A stretch of DNA of 64,000 nt from Macquaria australasica (lineage: Eukaryota; Chordata; Actinopteri; Centrarchiformes; Percichthyidae): positions 62,001-126,000 of the forward strand of contig SEMN01000708.1 of NCBI GenBank assembly GCA_005408345.1. The letters run 5' to 3'. Shown here in pieces: positions 40,351-54,179 of the stretch (position 1 is its first letter; each line of letters starts with the position of its first letter). The translations under genes and the position numbers were made by a program. The notes under the pieces are model-generated. The model ran no database searches, was not told the DNA's origin, and saw nothing but the letters and a program-made list of their open reading frames with translations.

Positions 40351-42039
40351 GTACTTACTTATATCACTATATAATAATACTATCTTATCGTTATAATGTT
40401 ATTGTATTTTTATATTATTATATTATATTCTGTGTCATGTTATTCGCAGCATTGTATCATTACTGTATAGTGTATATTACATGATATACTTTAATATATG
40501 ATTATACATCATTTTAAATTAATGTTATGTAGATTGCACTACTTATTATTTATACCTATACCTATATACTTTGCATAATTCACTTATATAGTCTAATGTA
40601 TTATAATGTATATATTGTATATAGCTTTTTTAATGTCCTCTCTCTAATTTATTTAATTTCTTCATCATTTCTTACATTCTAGTGTGTTATAAACCATTTA
40701 CAAAATGCTTGTATACTGCTTATAAATGCTACAGCAAACAGGGGGACTTACAGTAAAGTGTTACCAAATAATTTAACATTTTCAAACTATTTTATTTTGG
40801 GGTTTGGTTTGGCTTTAGATGTCTACCAAGTATGGTCAAAATAGGAATCCCTGTAGTGTTTTGTTACTGTACTTCATTAATGTACAGACAAATTATTCCT
40901 TGTTATGCTACAGGACCGTTTGATCCCCCACAGAGTGACCCTCTGTGGTCCCCAGACCTCACATTAGGAATCACTGCAGTCGTCCTTTTTGTCACACGTT
41001 TCACTGCCGCTTGTGTGTTTAAAGGTCACGTTATTCTGCCGCCAGGTGTTTGTGTTGAAAAGTACGTTAGCTCACAGCAGGAATAAGATCTCCAGGGGAA
41101 GAGTTAAAGGGTAACTGTTGAATACATTTGTAAATATCAACATCCTGCAGCTCCCTGCGGGTCAAATGCTGCAAACCGGCCTGATTGGCTGGATCTGAAT
41201 AATCTTTTAATGAGGGAGCCAATTAGAAACGAGTCCAGTTGTGATGTACTCTCAATTACCAGTCTGTTAGGTACACCTAGCTAAAACTAATGCAACTGTC
41301 CTGCAATAAATCCTCCCTTCGTGAAGGTTATAATGTTCAGTGTTACAGGTCACGGAATACAGTGTAACACAGGCAGTGTGCCGAGGAGGAAGTTCTTACT
41401 TTAACATGATGGACAGTAGATATATATTTGAGCATGGACTTGGCCTTTATTGTGAGTACCCTCCTGCAAATACTAAATTTGGCAGTTGTTTCGTTGACTT
41501 CTTCAGTTCAGCTTAATAAATCTGGGTATTTTACCAAGCTGGACCCATTTCTTGCTGTCAATCACATATCACATTTGCTGTAATGTTGTATTTGCTTGTA
41601 TATGTTTATAAGTTTAAGCTGAATATTTTTGGGACCACTTCAAGTTTGCTCGTTGTGATGTAAGCGGATGTTTTCAAAAATTCCCGGCGCTTAAAAGTCA
41701 GTTATCTTTGCCATCTAAATGTCTTCTCCGTCCTTTTCTAAGAGGCAGAAAACACAAAATCAGGTAACCAGAAAACAAAACCAGGCAGCATCCATTTTTG
41801 TCATCGGTTTTTAAGCAATGTCATATCGCACGCTTGACTTCTCACGTCCAAACACGGATGCAGGAGTTAAATTAACAGGCAGCATTAGTCTGAAGCTGAG
41901 ATGTAACCAACCAAACCTCATGTCTTCTTTTAAGGTCTTTGATTGGTTATTTACAAAAAACAGAATTCCAACAAAAGGGCCTCAATTTCTTACATTCATA
42001 TTTATGTTCAGTATCAAATCAAAAGCAGGATTCCTACAA

Positions 42040-42365
42040 AGTCTTGAAAGTTTGGAAAATGCTTAATTTAACCTTTTATGATTTCAAGGTTAGGAATATG
42101 CTTGAATTTTAATATACTCCTTGAAAAATGCTTGATTTTCAAACATAATCTGGTGTTTCATCATCAACACAATCCCTCATGAAAACCAAACATCTTTTAA
42201 TATTTGAAATGAAACGATCCCGTCGTCATATTTCTTTGTCGTCTCCTGGTGTTTATAGTAACTATTTAGATGTGATGATAAAGGCTACGAGGGTCTGGAC
42301 ATTTTTGGTTTGGGTACCTTGAAAGTGCTTGAAATTTACTCTTAAAAAGCTGTGCGAACCCTGCA
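42040..42365. repeat. Second copy of the 35860-36250 repeat
   Basis: ATGCTTGAATTTTAATATAC, CTCCTTGAAAAATGCTTG, AGATGTGATGATAAAGGC, GGGTACCTTGAAAGTGCTTG and TTACTCTTAAAAAGCTGTGC, in the same order and orientation. Confidence 0.75.
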
Positions 42366-42864
42366 AATGTCACTGACTGCATCAAGAGATAATCTTCCTG
42401 ATTTGGTTATAGGACTGTGGATGTTTTGGGATTTTGGGATTTCGGGGCTGCTGCTATAACAGAATCTGTGAGTTTAACTTTAAAGTGTTACTGACAGATT
42501 TTGTTCAGTTGTGCGTGTTGCTGCAACACTGTAAAAACCCCTCAGACACTCACTGTTTCAAATTAATTGAGCTCCCCCCCGGAAACTCCAGAAGTTGTGA
42601 ATCACTTGTGTAGTGTAGCTGTTCTGGGAGTTTGGCAGAACAATGTGTATTATTATTGTGTGTTTTCTATATAATACTCCCCACTTGTACATATGTATAT
42701 CTTTAGAGTGTTCTTTTCTACAAGCAGCAGACGAGGTTAACGAGTTAATCACAGCTGCTATGTGCGTTATTTCACTGAGGCAGAGAGGGATGAATTTACA
42801 CTACTTAAAACTTACATCAGTATCTATAGGAGCTGTTAGATTATCATGTGACAGCCTGCAGCTC

Positions 42865-42867
<3 letters not shown>

Positions 42868-42909
<42 letters not shown>
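42868..42909. repeat. (GT)n microsatellite
   Basis: About 42 bp of uninterrupted GT dinucleotide in the gene desert. Confidence 0.95.
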
Positions 42910-42910
<1 letters not shown>

Positions 42911-43734
42911 CATGTACAGTGTGAGCTCAGGTGTGTCTAGGCTATCAGACATGAAAGGAGATTGTGTGTGCAGTTGGCCGTGCTGAGAGGACGATAAGAG
43001 GTTAGTCTGATCAGCTGTTGAACAGTGAAATCTGTCCACACTGATATGCGCTGATCTCTGCCAAACTCTTATCCACTTCATGGAGACAAAAACAGGCAGA
43101 AAGCTGAACCTGGCTCAAGGTTTTCCCACCGCACAGTCCAGTGTCAGCAGGAAATGATTTGGCCAATTAAATACATGCAAGTGCCAGGAAGTCACAAGTC
43201 TACATTAGAAAACTGTGGAGTCAAGATGAAGTCTTTCAGGTCTTTAAATCCTGACAATTAAAATGACATGATGGGATTCAAAAATGTTCCTTTTTTCAGA
43301 GCTGTTAATAGTGCTGTCATTTAATATTTCACAGCCTCTCAGGACAAGTTCAGGTCAAGTCTCAAGTGTTTGTTTTGGGGGAATTAAAGGATAATTCTGG
43401 TTTATTATAACGTAAACAACATGCATGATGGGGGCTGCGTTGGTGGGGTTGTGTTGCTTCAGGTACCTGAGACATGAAATGTGATCCAGGATGTCCAGTT
43501 TGAGTGACAGATCAGATGCCAAAACACTGCACAGAGGTCTGTAATAGTCGGAGACAGTTCTTTATAACTCATGAAAGTTTATCTTTCATTGTGACAGTCG
43601 CAAGGAAAACAGTTGAAATACGTTAAGTAATCTGCTAGGTATTTGATTGGCCACCTCAGCATCTTGTTGGATGATGTAGCGATGCGGTCCGTCAAGGAAG
43701 TTACTGGTCCTGGCCAAGAAATTTATTTTACATT

Positions 43735-43920
43735 TTGGCTTTTGTACGGATTAAACAAACAATATAGAACGTGTTAATCAGTGAACATTAGATGGAGCCA
43801 GGCTAGCTGTTTCCCCCCTAATTCCAGTCTTTGTGCTAAGCTAAGCTAAGCTAACCTGTAGCTGTAGCCTTGTATTTACCGACTAAACACGAGAGTGGTA
43901 TCAATCTACTCATCTACTTC
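43735..43920 (-). repeat. Family-A repeat, reverse copy
   Basis: AACGTGTTAATCAGTGAA, GCCAGGCTAGCTGTTTCCCC, TCTTTGTGCTAAGCTAAGCT and ACGAGAGTGGTATCAAT, in reverse order to the copy at 33330. Confidence 0.8.
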
Positions 43921-44629
43921 GTATTTCGTATAAAATACTCTTGTGGCTGTGGTGAATGAGCAAATGGTGTGTGCTGGTTTGTCCACCTGTGTGCTTTGTT
44001 CCTACCCCAGCCTCATTCATTTAGGCCAAGAAAATCAAATTGAAATCAAATGAATCCACGTGTGGAGGGCCAATAATGAGCCTGGGTCAATTAACACAGT
44101 GACAATTTGATTTAAGGAACCAGATGCAGCAGGTGATGAGGAGAGAGGGCACTGAGACTGAGGGGGAAATGTTGGACTTCAAAAAGTGATGCTTCAATGG
44201 GTTTGTCTGTGGCGCTGCTGAAAGTAAGGCGCTGTGTGAGATGTGATATTACAGTCAAACGCTTCCATAATAGAAAGTTACTGTGAAAGAGTGAAACATT
44301 GGATTACATAATTCAGACAATTTACAAGAGCAGCAGGTTTTCAGTGACGGCCTGCTCAGACTAAATGGTTTCCATGGTGAATACTCACTTTTCTCGGCTG
44401 ATTAAATGTGCTGTATGTAAGTTAATGAGAACATTACTTTACTGCATGCTGACAATCATTCATACAGACCTTTTATACTCCATACACAAGCCATAGTCAT
44501 GCGAGTAGTGGCACCAAAATGTGACAATATGATATATTTGTCCTGGGGGTTGGGAATGAATGGTTTGACCCATGGTTATGTCTGTTTCTTAACGTAAAAG
44601 TCAAATAAGCTGTTGTAATGTTTTTTTTT

Positions 44630-44940
44630 TTTTTTCAGCCTATATTTTTTAAATTTAGGGAAATTGGCGACATTAAAAGCATGCCGAATTAACTATTAGT
44701 ACTCCCTGTTTGCAGTGTAACCATGTATGTACAGACAGCTATCACTGGATTACTTTGATAGTGAAGAAAACCTAGAAATGTGATGATTCTCAGGCAAGTT
44801 CTGCAGTTGTAAGGAGCGTCTTTTTTCTATGATTCCTAAGCGGATTTATGGTAGTTTTTTTGGCAATGCACATCAGAGATAATGAGATCCTCGGGAAGTG
44901 TAAGTCACACTGAATGATATGAGTTTTACGCATGACTAAA
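44630..44940 (+). repeat. Family-B dispersed repeat, 3' portion
   Basis: GCATGCCGAATTAACTATTA, ACAGACAGCTATCACTGGAT, CTTTGATAGTGAAGAAAACC, CTAAGCGGATTTATGG and GATCCTCGGGAAGTGTAAGT. Preceded by a poly-T stretch. The 5' part and its open frame are missing. Confidence 0.8.
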
Positions 44941-45020
44941 TTAAAACAGGTTGCACCTCAAAATAGTTCTTATGTAGAGTTAAGTTATTGCTAAATATTT
45001 ACACCCAGTTGCTGCCAGGT
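44930..45020. repeat. Short repeat shared with 46715-46805
   Basis: Both stretches contain GACTAAATTAAAACAGGTTG or ACTAAATTAAAACAGGTTGC, a GTTCTTA(T/C)GT block and AATATTTACACCCAGT, then GCCAGGTGT. A direct pair about 1.8 kb apart. Confidence 0.65.
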
Positions 45021-47854
45021 GTAGCTGTTGTGCAGCTAACTGAACCAATTAGCAAAACTAACGTTGGCTTGCCAATATACAGTATAGTTTAGAGTGAAGA
45101 GTAATCAGAATCAGGTTTAATGCAAAGTAGGTTTACACATACAAGGAATTTGCCTTGGTATATTGGCGCATAACAATAAACATAGTAAGTAGAAAATATA
45201 AAGAAAGATAAAGCCAGTACTGCAAGTCAGTAAGCATAAATAGGAAACTGACAATAACATATGAAATGTGGTCGACATATCTGACATGAAACTTGATAAA
45301 TCCTGTTTAATAATGATGTACATCTTGTAGATTTTAAATGACATTTCACACAAATAACACAACATACCTCAAATTATGAAACATTATGCAATTAACATTT
45401 GACTAAATTAGTAAATAATGTCAGTTACCCTAGGTTAGCATAATTGGATATTTCCCTCTCATTCTAAACTGCATAAATACTCTGAAACACACACATTTCT
45501 CCATGTATGCAGACACAAATAAAACAAATACCAACATTTACAAAAGATATATCTTTTGTGCCTCTAATCTCTCAGACATGAACGACGGAGCCATCACACT
45601 CCTAGCACCCCCTTCTAATCCACACTTCACATTACTGCCATCTGGTCGTAGATGCAGGACTTTAACATGCAGAAGAGCTCGATTTGGCAGGAGTTTTGTC
45701 CCTTCTGCCATAGCAACCCTGAACATACCTGTGTGAGCTGGGAGACAGACAGGCAGACAGACAGACAGGTGAATTTATATGTGTACATACATTTACATAG
45801 CCGATCTCTCTTGATTGGACAGCGCTACAGATGTTTCCTGGCAACCGATTTGCACATCACTTAAGTCTTTACTAGTTAAGACAGACTGAGAACAGAAGGT
45901 CTTTAATGGAGGTAATTTATTGCCAATTGTCTCTAAAAGTCTGTATTTCAGATAAAAACAAGTATGACAGGAATGTGTCCCATTTTTCCTGATGTTCACT
46001 CTGGAAATCACAATCAGTCCAGGAATTTTAACCAGTCTGTCAGATGTATATTATCACAGTCCTAACCTAAAAAAATGGGGTTATGTTTTATATTTTGTTC
46101 CTAGCGTGACCTGATTTTGCAAACCCTGTTCTGTCTGACCTGGAGACCTGTGAGATTGGGGGGCTGTGGTTTGGTTCAGTAGATTTCACACTGACATACC
46201 CACGCTGCACCAGTGTAATCCCCGCTCTGGGAATACTGGAATGTGGGAGAAGGGGTGTTTATTTTCAAGAAGTGTGGCGGTGAGAGAGAGGAGGAGTTGA
46301 GGAGGAGTTGGTCACTAATTCTACTTTAACACAGTGACAGGGCTGGAAAAAAACAACATTTCACACAAAATACCAGCCTCCAGACCCCCAACATGACCCT
46401 GCACAGGATAAGTGGGTACAGAAAATGGATGGATGATTAAAAATAATCTGAAACGATGTACGTTAACCACTACAACTTTAACAGCATCCTCTTTGTGTTG
46501 CACCACCACTCTAGCTCGTTATATCAGTTCACCTCGACAAACCCGATCACATTATTTCACTTCACCTGCAAAGACCTTGTGTTTTCAAAGATAATTGGGT
46601 ACTTTAGAAGTATTTTCAAGCAGAGATTCCTGCACACAAAATATGCAAACTCACAGTAGAAAAGCACACAGTTAATACAAAGAGAAACAGGAGCTGTTCA
46701 TAAGTGTTAGGTGGAGTTTTATGTGTCACTAAATTAAAACAGGTTGCAGTTCTTACGTGGAGAACTTAGTTGAATATTTACACCCAGTAACGGCCAGGTG
46801 TTGCTGTTGTGTATCATCGCTCTCCGTGGTGCGGTACCGCCTGTAGCTTCTTAAACAAGCTCACATAGCGCTGATTATGTACTGCGATTTAAAGAGTAAC
46901 TCACCACTTTTTTGAGTTAATAAATTACATGTACAGTCACTTTATTGTATAGTGTTCATTGCAACAGAAGTTATTTCTCTTTTTCCACAGAAAATCTTGT
47001 AATTGTGTCTAGACCCTAAAGAAATCTATGACACGTTCACCCTCCACACACCCAACTTCAAGCTAGTAGTTTATAGTAATTTTATATCACGGTAACAGTT
47101 TATGTCACGATACAGTAATTGTAAATGTTAATCCAATTAAGAAATGGTTTAAAATAACAAAACTGTACTTCATGCTCTGTATTTACAATTTCACTCTCCT
47201 CCTCCTCCTCCATGTTTTCTTGTCACTCTCTTCTTCTGTGGTGGTTGGCAAACCAGCTTAGAGGCTCATTACCGCCACCAACTGTTGCTCTCACGTCACC
47301 TGGGAACGTGGTAAGCAGTCCAGCTGCCTAAATCACGTTACCTTGTGAGGCAGCTGGATTCACAAGATCACGCCAGAATCCAGCCCCAAATACATAGACA
47401 GACACTAAGGGACGGCTCCCTTAGTATATACCGTCATATCGCCCAGCCCTACTTTACAGTATTGATCTGTGATACAGTACGTACAGTGTTTGTGGCAAAT
47501 GAACAGCCCTCAGTCTCCACTGCTACCTCTGCTGAAGCCTCGTTAAGCTAGCTAACGTTAAGCTTTGAAGTCGGCTTGGCATTGCAATTTGTGCCAGCAG
47601 CTCAGTCTTTCTCTCAGACATGTTTTCTCCCTCCTGTGAAAACTCCTTTAGGACAGTAAAGCTCTCAGGAAATAGAATCTCACGGGAATCTCTTGCAATA
47701 AAGACGGGAAGATGATAGACTTTCACCAGCAAAGAGCTTCTCACCTGGAGGTGAAACACAAACACACACATTTGGATGGACGGATGTGCCACAACGGGCC
47801 CCTGGATACAAACATGTAAAAGGTTCCTCCACCCCTCCTACGTAGGAGCAAGAC

Positions 47855-48150
47855 ACCGAAACTAAAAGACACACAAAACAACTACAAATTACACGTTTAG
47901 TTGTTTTGTGTCTCTTTGTAGTTGTTTTGTAGTTGTGTTGCATCTGTTTGTAGTCATTTGTGTCTCTTTGTAGTCATATTGCACTCTGCAGTTGTGTCTC
48001 TTGGTAGTAATTTTGTGTCTCTTTGTGGTCGTTCTGCGTCTCTTTGCAGTCGTTTAACATCTCTTTGTAGATGTTTTGTGTCTCATTTTTGTTGTTTAGC
48101 ATCTCTTTGTAGGTTTGTGTCTCTTTCAGTGACATTCTGCAGGTAAACTT
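47855..48150. repeat. Degenerate minisatellite with initial foldback
   Basis: About nine imperfect units of roughly 24-28 bp built on TTGTGTCTCTTTGTAGT(C/T), from about 47900 to 48130. The first unit is preceded by its inverted copy (AAGACACACAAAACAACTAC at 47866), making a short hairpin around 47890. Serine/leucine/cysteine-rich frames through it are not genes. Confidence 0.8.
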
Positions 48151-49749
48151 TAAGTTGCTGCTGTTCAAAACTGCACCTGAACTTTAGTATTTTGTTCACC
48201 CTGGAGATGAAGAGAGGCTGACTAACTCCTGTCCAAAGCTTCCTGTCACATCAGATCCACACTGACACTCCTCTGTACAGATATTATACTAAATACAACA
48301 GCACATTATACACAATGTTACAGAAAATCATCAAGGAAAACCTGAGATGCACGTAATATTTTCTTAAGCAGAGTTGTTCTGCTGTTCTGATAAAATAGCC
48401 TCTCAATAGTCTCAGTATGTTGTTCAGCTGTAATATGAAGGAAAAAATAAACAAAAATAAATATTGGATTGGATTTGTTTGGCAGATACTCAATATTAAA
48501 AGACTCTGATCGGGATCAGCAGCAAACAGAGACCCTTTGGGCCCCTGCCCGGTTGGCCTGTTCAGCAATCCATCCATGCACACTCATATATTTTGTCCTG
48601 AAAGGATGTCAAACTGCAAGATCTGCATGTTAAAGTGTGTTTGGAGAGAAGTCCAACTGGAGTAGAATAACTATCTTGTCCTTTGAGTCAGATTTTGCTG
48701 AGAAAGAAAAGTCATCAGTTGCCTTTTGGTTGTTTGTGTGGTGTTTTCATCATGTCCTCCACCTTCTGGGCTCCCGACTCTGACTGTGTCCTCAGTCTTC
48801 AGAGACAGGAGCCCATCTGGTGCCCCTGAGGTGCAAAACACGGCAGAACGTGGTAATTTTACACAAAACAAATAACTTATACAGCTCAGACGAAACAGAA
48901 AAACAGCAGAATTCACAGAACAAATTAACAAAACCGTTTTCGGCGTTTTCTGATTTGGAATTTATTACATGAAATGTTGTTTTGTGAATAATTTATTTTG
49001 TATTGGACTCATTTATTTTGTAAAGTGTTTTCTCACTTAATAATTTATTGCTGTTTTCTTTTTGCTTTTTCGTTTAGTTTTGCACGTCAGGGCCACCGTA
49101 CATCCATCTCGGTCTTAAAGTGCTGTGGCTCCTCTGCTGCTTACAGTGCTTTTAGTGAGTTTGAGAGTGCAAGGCTAACAAAGCTAAAGAGAGTGATAAA
49201 GCAGGCGGAGATTTAAAGCCTAACTGAGTCTGGATTAATCGAGTCGCTCCATTGAAGTGAGAAGGATGGGGCTCAGCGAGGAGGCTGTGAACCCCCGAAA
49301 GAACACACAAGCTATACGTTGTGTATCTTTGAGGTAGTGTGCTGATGATAAATGACTAATTGCACATTTAGATATCAAGCCTGCAGCAAACTGGCTCCAG
49401 ACAAATAAGACGATATACCACCCACACGCAAAAAACCCACTCTTTGCTGGCGTTGAGTCTGTGCTGCCTGTTGGTCTGTTTCAGGATGCTCTCGCCGCCG
49501 GGCCAATCCTCTCTGTTGTGTTTGTTTGAGCAGAGCTGCAATAATCTCTTTAAGCCCAGGCTTGTTTGTACAGTGAACATGCACCGCACTCAGATACACT
49601 GATACACGAAGTACAAAATATGAACATTTTCCTAAAAGACTAACAGAATAAGTTACATGTCAGAGGGAAATATTACACTTCTCACTCCACTGCATGTATC
49701 TGACTTTTGTTTACTGGTATATTTGTAGACTTTTCCTTTAATGTCACGT

Positions 49750-49990
49750 AAAGGAATAGTTTGACATTTTGGGAAATAAGCTTATTTGTTTTTTCTTGCA
49801 GAGTTAGACTTTCATGTCTACAGTAAAAATGACGCTACAGCCAGGAGACAGTTAGCTTAGCTTAGCACAAAGACTGGAAACAGTGGGAAACGGCTGTCCT
49901 ACAGTAACAAAATCTGCCTCTAAAACTCGCTGATTAACATCTTATATCTCGTTTGTTTAATCTGTACAAAAACCAAACTATAAAAACGAC
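49750..49990 (+). repeat. Family-A repeat, near full-length
   Basis: GGAATAGTTTGACATTTTGG, GCCAGGAGACAGTTAGCTTA, GACTGGAAACAGTGGGAAAC and CTTATATCTCGTTTGTTTAA. Confidence 0.8.
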
Positions 49991-51109
49991 TATTCACTGT
50001 TTTACAGGGGGTTATGTGCCAAATGAGCTTCCGGTCCCGGCAAAGAAGTGGCTCCGTGAGGCACAGAGGGGCTTTAAGCTCAATGCTAACATGCTCATAA
50101 TGATGCTGATGTAAAGCAGGTGTAATGTTTACCATGTTACCTTATTTTAGCATGTTACCATGCTAACATTTGCAGGGTTAAAATTATTGCAGGTTTTAAA
50201 ACCCCCAAAACCTCGTGGAACCTCCCTAAACACATCAGTCTCTTTCTAGGAATTTACCAGAATATTATGGGAGCAGTTTTTCACGCCGCTTTAAATCAGA
50301 GGACTTTTATTCTTCTTTCTCTCCCTCTGGCTTTGAACTTTCTGTGAGTTCTTTGTGGTCATTATCTCCGTGAGCAGAGCCGTAATTTACAGCTAAAGTG
50401 GCTGAATGTGCGCACACACACACACACACACTCACACACACTCACACACACACACACACACTCACACACATGCTACGTGTTCTTGGCTTCTGTCCAAAGC
50501 CTCTGATAGCGGTTGAGTGTTTAATGCCCATATTGGAGGAACTGCAGGATTTCTGTGATGGATCAGCACAAATTCTCATAACCCCTTCACTCACACTCTC
50601 AGATTACCAGATCTGACATGATCCGCGTTTGATCCCTGTTTTATTACGGCTCTGCGTCCGCGGACACGTAGCTGCAGCCTCGGGGAGGTTTTGTAAACCA
50701 CCTGTGCTGCTAACGAGGCTCGGCACACGGAAAGCTCTCTCTGTATTTTTAAAAGGAAATGAAAGACCTATCATTTTAATCTGGCTTTTAATTGGGAGTA
50801 ATGTTAAAGCCTTAGCTGTTAAGTTTTAATTATTGTTTTATACATTATTGTTATCCCTGGTGTTAATTTTATTGACTTTTATTCATTGATTTTCAACATT
50901 TTATTGTTGTAATTTTTAGTCTTGCAAAATTGTATTCATTGTTGTTTATTTTTGTTATTTTTTGTCACTTTGGGCCACAGGTTTGTATGAAAGGTGCCAT
51001 TTAGATAAAGTTGAGTTGAGATTCTTAAACCTGCAGCAGCAACAGCCACGAGGTGCAGAGCTAAAAGCTAATACAAATAGTCATCAAGGTAACATTTAAC
51101 TGAATGCCA

Positions 51110-51500
51110 TTAAAGGAATAGTTCGAGATTTTAGGAAAGGTGCTTTTTGTTTTGTTAAGAGTTAAATGAGAAGATTGAAACCAACCTCGTGTCTGTAGCT
51201 AAATATAAAGCTACCAGTTAGCTTTGCTTAGCATAGCACAAAGACTGGAAACAGGGGGAAAGAGCTAGCCTCTTCAAATGTCTTCAAATTGTTCTGTGCG
51301 AGCAACAGTCCAAAACCTAAAGATGTTCAATCTACAATTATATGAAACAGAATAAAGCAGAAAAGATTCACATTTAAGAAGCCGGAACCAGATTATCCGC
51401 CATTTTTGTTGTAGCAATTAATCAATTATCAAAACTGTTGAAGATTATTTTCTGTCAATCAACTAATGGATTAATCCACTACTTGTTTCAGCTCTAATTA
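51110..51500 (+). repeat. Family-A repeat followed by a 'ggctgcaactaat' family copy
   Basis: Family A at about 51110-51275 (AGGAATAGTTCGAGATTTTA, GAAACAGGGGGAAAGAGCTA). The second family runs on to about 51500 (CCAAAACCTAAAGATGTTCA, GCAATTAATCAATTATCAAA). Confidence 0.75.
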
Positions 51501-52502
51501 TTGCGTTTATTGTGTCTATTATGTGATTCCCTCCTAATAATAATTACCATGCAGTCACAATGGACTTATAACATCATACTGCATCCATTCTTCTCCTTCC
51601 ATCAATCACCTCTATCTTATGCAATCAGCTTCATAGTGACTCAATTTTAATGGGTTCAAACGTACAGAACATGTTCATGCATTAAGATAATGATCTGTTT
51701 AAATGCCCCCATTATTACCTGACGTGTATTGCCGCATCGCTAATGAGTCATATGATTTATCGGGTTGCATTCATTTGCGCTGCCTCTCAGCTCAGATTTG
51801 AAGGCTGGTAACACATTGTTCACACGTCCCATGAAAGCACCAAAACCACGGACTAACAAGTATTGTGTGTGTGTGTATCAAATCCTGATATCTCATCTTC
51901 CTCTGAGCCACAGAGCTCCATTGTTGCTCCAAAAACTATTAAAAACTCATCAGTGAGCCTCACTGTTGTTCCTTCATCACCATGAACACACATTGGAGTT
52001 TATTTGGACTCAGTCCCACACACACCGTCCTGCTACCCCAAATACTCACAAGAGCACCAAACGTGGATTCATCCGCCGCTGAAAGTAGTCCCCCAACAAA
52101 TGCACTTTAAAACAAACTTCCACACTGAAACGAGTCACATTACACCTCACCTCTCCGAGTCCCTGCCACCTGCGTTATCTTTTGTTTAATTGTGAGCTTT
52201 TCAGATGTTTTCCTATAATATTTTGTTTAGTGTCCTTTAGTAATTTATCTGTATTGATCTCTTGTGGTTATGTGGAAGGTTTGGACCAAATTCAGACAGC
52301 CTCTGCAACATAAGCCCCATTTGGACAGGGATTCATTTACAGGCGGAGGTGGGGAATGAAACCGTTCTTCTCTGTGATTTAACTCGTCTTTTATATTTCG
52401 ACTTTAACACCAGTTCCTTCTCGCGTTCTCCAGTCATGAGAAAAAACCTTGAAATCTGAAGTGCTTGTGTTTTACCTTTTGAAGGCCCGGCACATTCACG
52501 CC

Positions 52503-52627
52503 TACATAAGAGCCGAAGCCTGAGCTGTGCAAAGGGAGAATATCTTTGGAGAATATCAACATTTTGGAGGCATAACAAAGTTTGAGTACAGGAGCAAGGA
52601 CACCGAAGACGATGGAGGGAGTGCAAG
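52503..52627 (+). other. Candidate promoter and first exon, possibly an alternative srgap1 start
   Basis: A TATA-like CTACATAAG near 52502 is followed, about 30 bp on, by about 95 bp of exon-like sequence. An ATG at 52612 (A at -3, G at +4) reads MEGVQ and then meets a donor, CAAG|GTAATG, at 52627, leaving phase 1. The known first srgap1 coding exon also ends in phase 1, so splicing to srgap1 exon 2 would keep the frame. There is no homology support; this is a structural coincidence worth testing. Confidence 0.2.
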
Positions 52628-53937
52628 GTAATGATTTTTTGGGAGTGAAAGCAGGTTTGCCCTCACCACCTCTCTTCTTTCTGTTTGCTGAAAAGATGTT
52701 TACATGACCTTGTGTTTGTACAGTTAGAGCTCAGAGCCATGATCATTTATTCAGTTATTTTGTGAGGAAAGGTCTGTTTTAATGCATTAGAATCTCTCCA
52801 GACTGTATATTTTTTATTGATCAAGACCATAAATCATCACTGTCGCTTACGTGGACAATGCACGATATGTTTATAGCAGCAGATATAACTAGAAGCTCAT
52901 TTTCATCTAGTCCGGAGGCCACCAGTGATGATGCAGTAAAAGATTACAGTCATTACGCTTTGAAAACACACAATAAAACAAGTTAATAGAACTTTATTTT
53001 CAGCCAAGTTCAACATTCGGCTTACAAATGCACGTTGTGTTATACAAAATACTCAGCAGAATCTAACAAGAAGAATATAAAAAGCTGATTCCAACAACGA
53101 CTGGATTACCTTTGAAGTTTTTACAGTATTGGACAACAAATTCAGTGAAATCAAGAGATGAGATTACATAAACAAGAGTTAGACCAAAGCTATCATGAAA
53201 GTGAGTTAGTACAGTAACAAGGAAAGTGGATTCACAAAAGTATCTAGCGTTAGCTGTCAAATTAGTTAGCTACACTGTGCTATATGTCAAGAAGAAACAG
53301 AATCACCGGTGAAATATCAACTTTAAGTTCTCCTAGGAAGTACAACACAGTAATTAATGTAGTAAGCATAGAGTCTACAAGGGTAAAAGTAAAATACACA
53401 ACATTAGTTCAACAGTTAGTTAGCTAGTGTAATGGTTAGCTTGACTAGCAATAAACTCACGGCAGAATAAATAAGCTCATATCCCAAAATGTTGAACTAT
53501 TCCTTCGACAGTCCCGGATCAGGACTACGTTTCTATGTGACTAATGAACTTCTTCTCGGAAAATAAAGAATTTCAGAACCTACAGACTATAAGACAAGGC
53601 GTGGGGCGGCATTCCTTCAGCCGACCTCGCTGTCAGATCCCTCCATAAAGGGGAAAAGTGGAAGGAAAAGGGTGACCCACGTAAAGAGAGAGAGACAGAG
53701 AGATGACTGACTTATAAAAAGAAAAAGAAAACGGCTGTGATTAATTCCTTTCCTTCAAATTACAGCTGAAATACAACTGCTGACGTTCCAGTATTGCACA
53801 TCTCTGTAAACACGTTCCACACACACACACACACTGTGCTTCTGCAGTAAATGGCATCTGGTATAGATTAGGAGAATAAAACAAAGGCAGGCTTTACAAA
53901 AGCTTTTGAAAAGACGGAGTGCTGGAAGAGATTTACG

Positions 53938-53939
<2 letters not shown>

Positions 53940-53978
<39 letters not shown>
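53940..53978. repeat. (TG)n microsatellite
   Basis: About 39 bp of uninterrupted TG. A short CA run lies 110 bp upstream at 53819-53834. Confidence 0.9.
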
Positions 53979-53979
<1 letters not shown>

Positions 53980-54179
53980 TATATACATGTTCCTGTGAGG
54001 AAAAGTGAGGAAGGAGTGAAAACAGAAGAGTGCATCCACTTTGTAGTAGTTCACTATAATCAGCTGTGTGTGTGCAGCAGAAATAGCATTTGGTGCAGGC
54101 CGGGATAAATCTGAGGGCTCACAAGATGATTAACAGGATAGGAATGCAGATAAAACACATTTCTGCCACACAAATGTCT

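Noticed and set aside
40360..40660. Possible matrix-attachment or origin-like AT-rich block
   Set aside because: Similar low-complexity AT sequence occurs at 6413-6800 next to other repeats; no specific motif supports a function.
47922..48146. 74-aa frame rich in serine, leucine and cysteine
   Set aside because: Produced by the T-rich minisatellite; repetition in all frames explains it.
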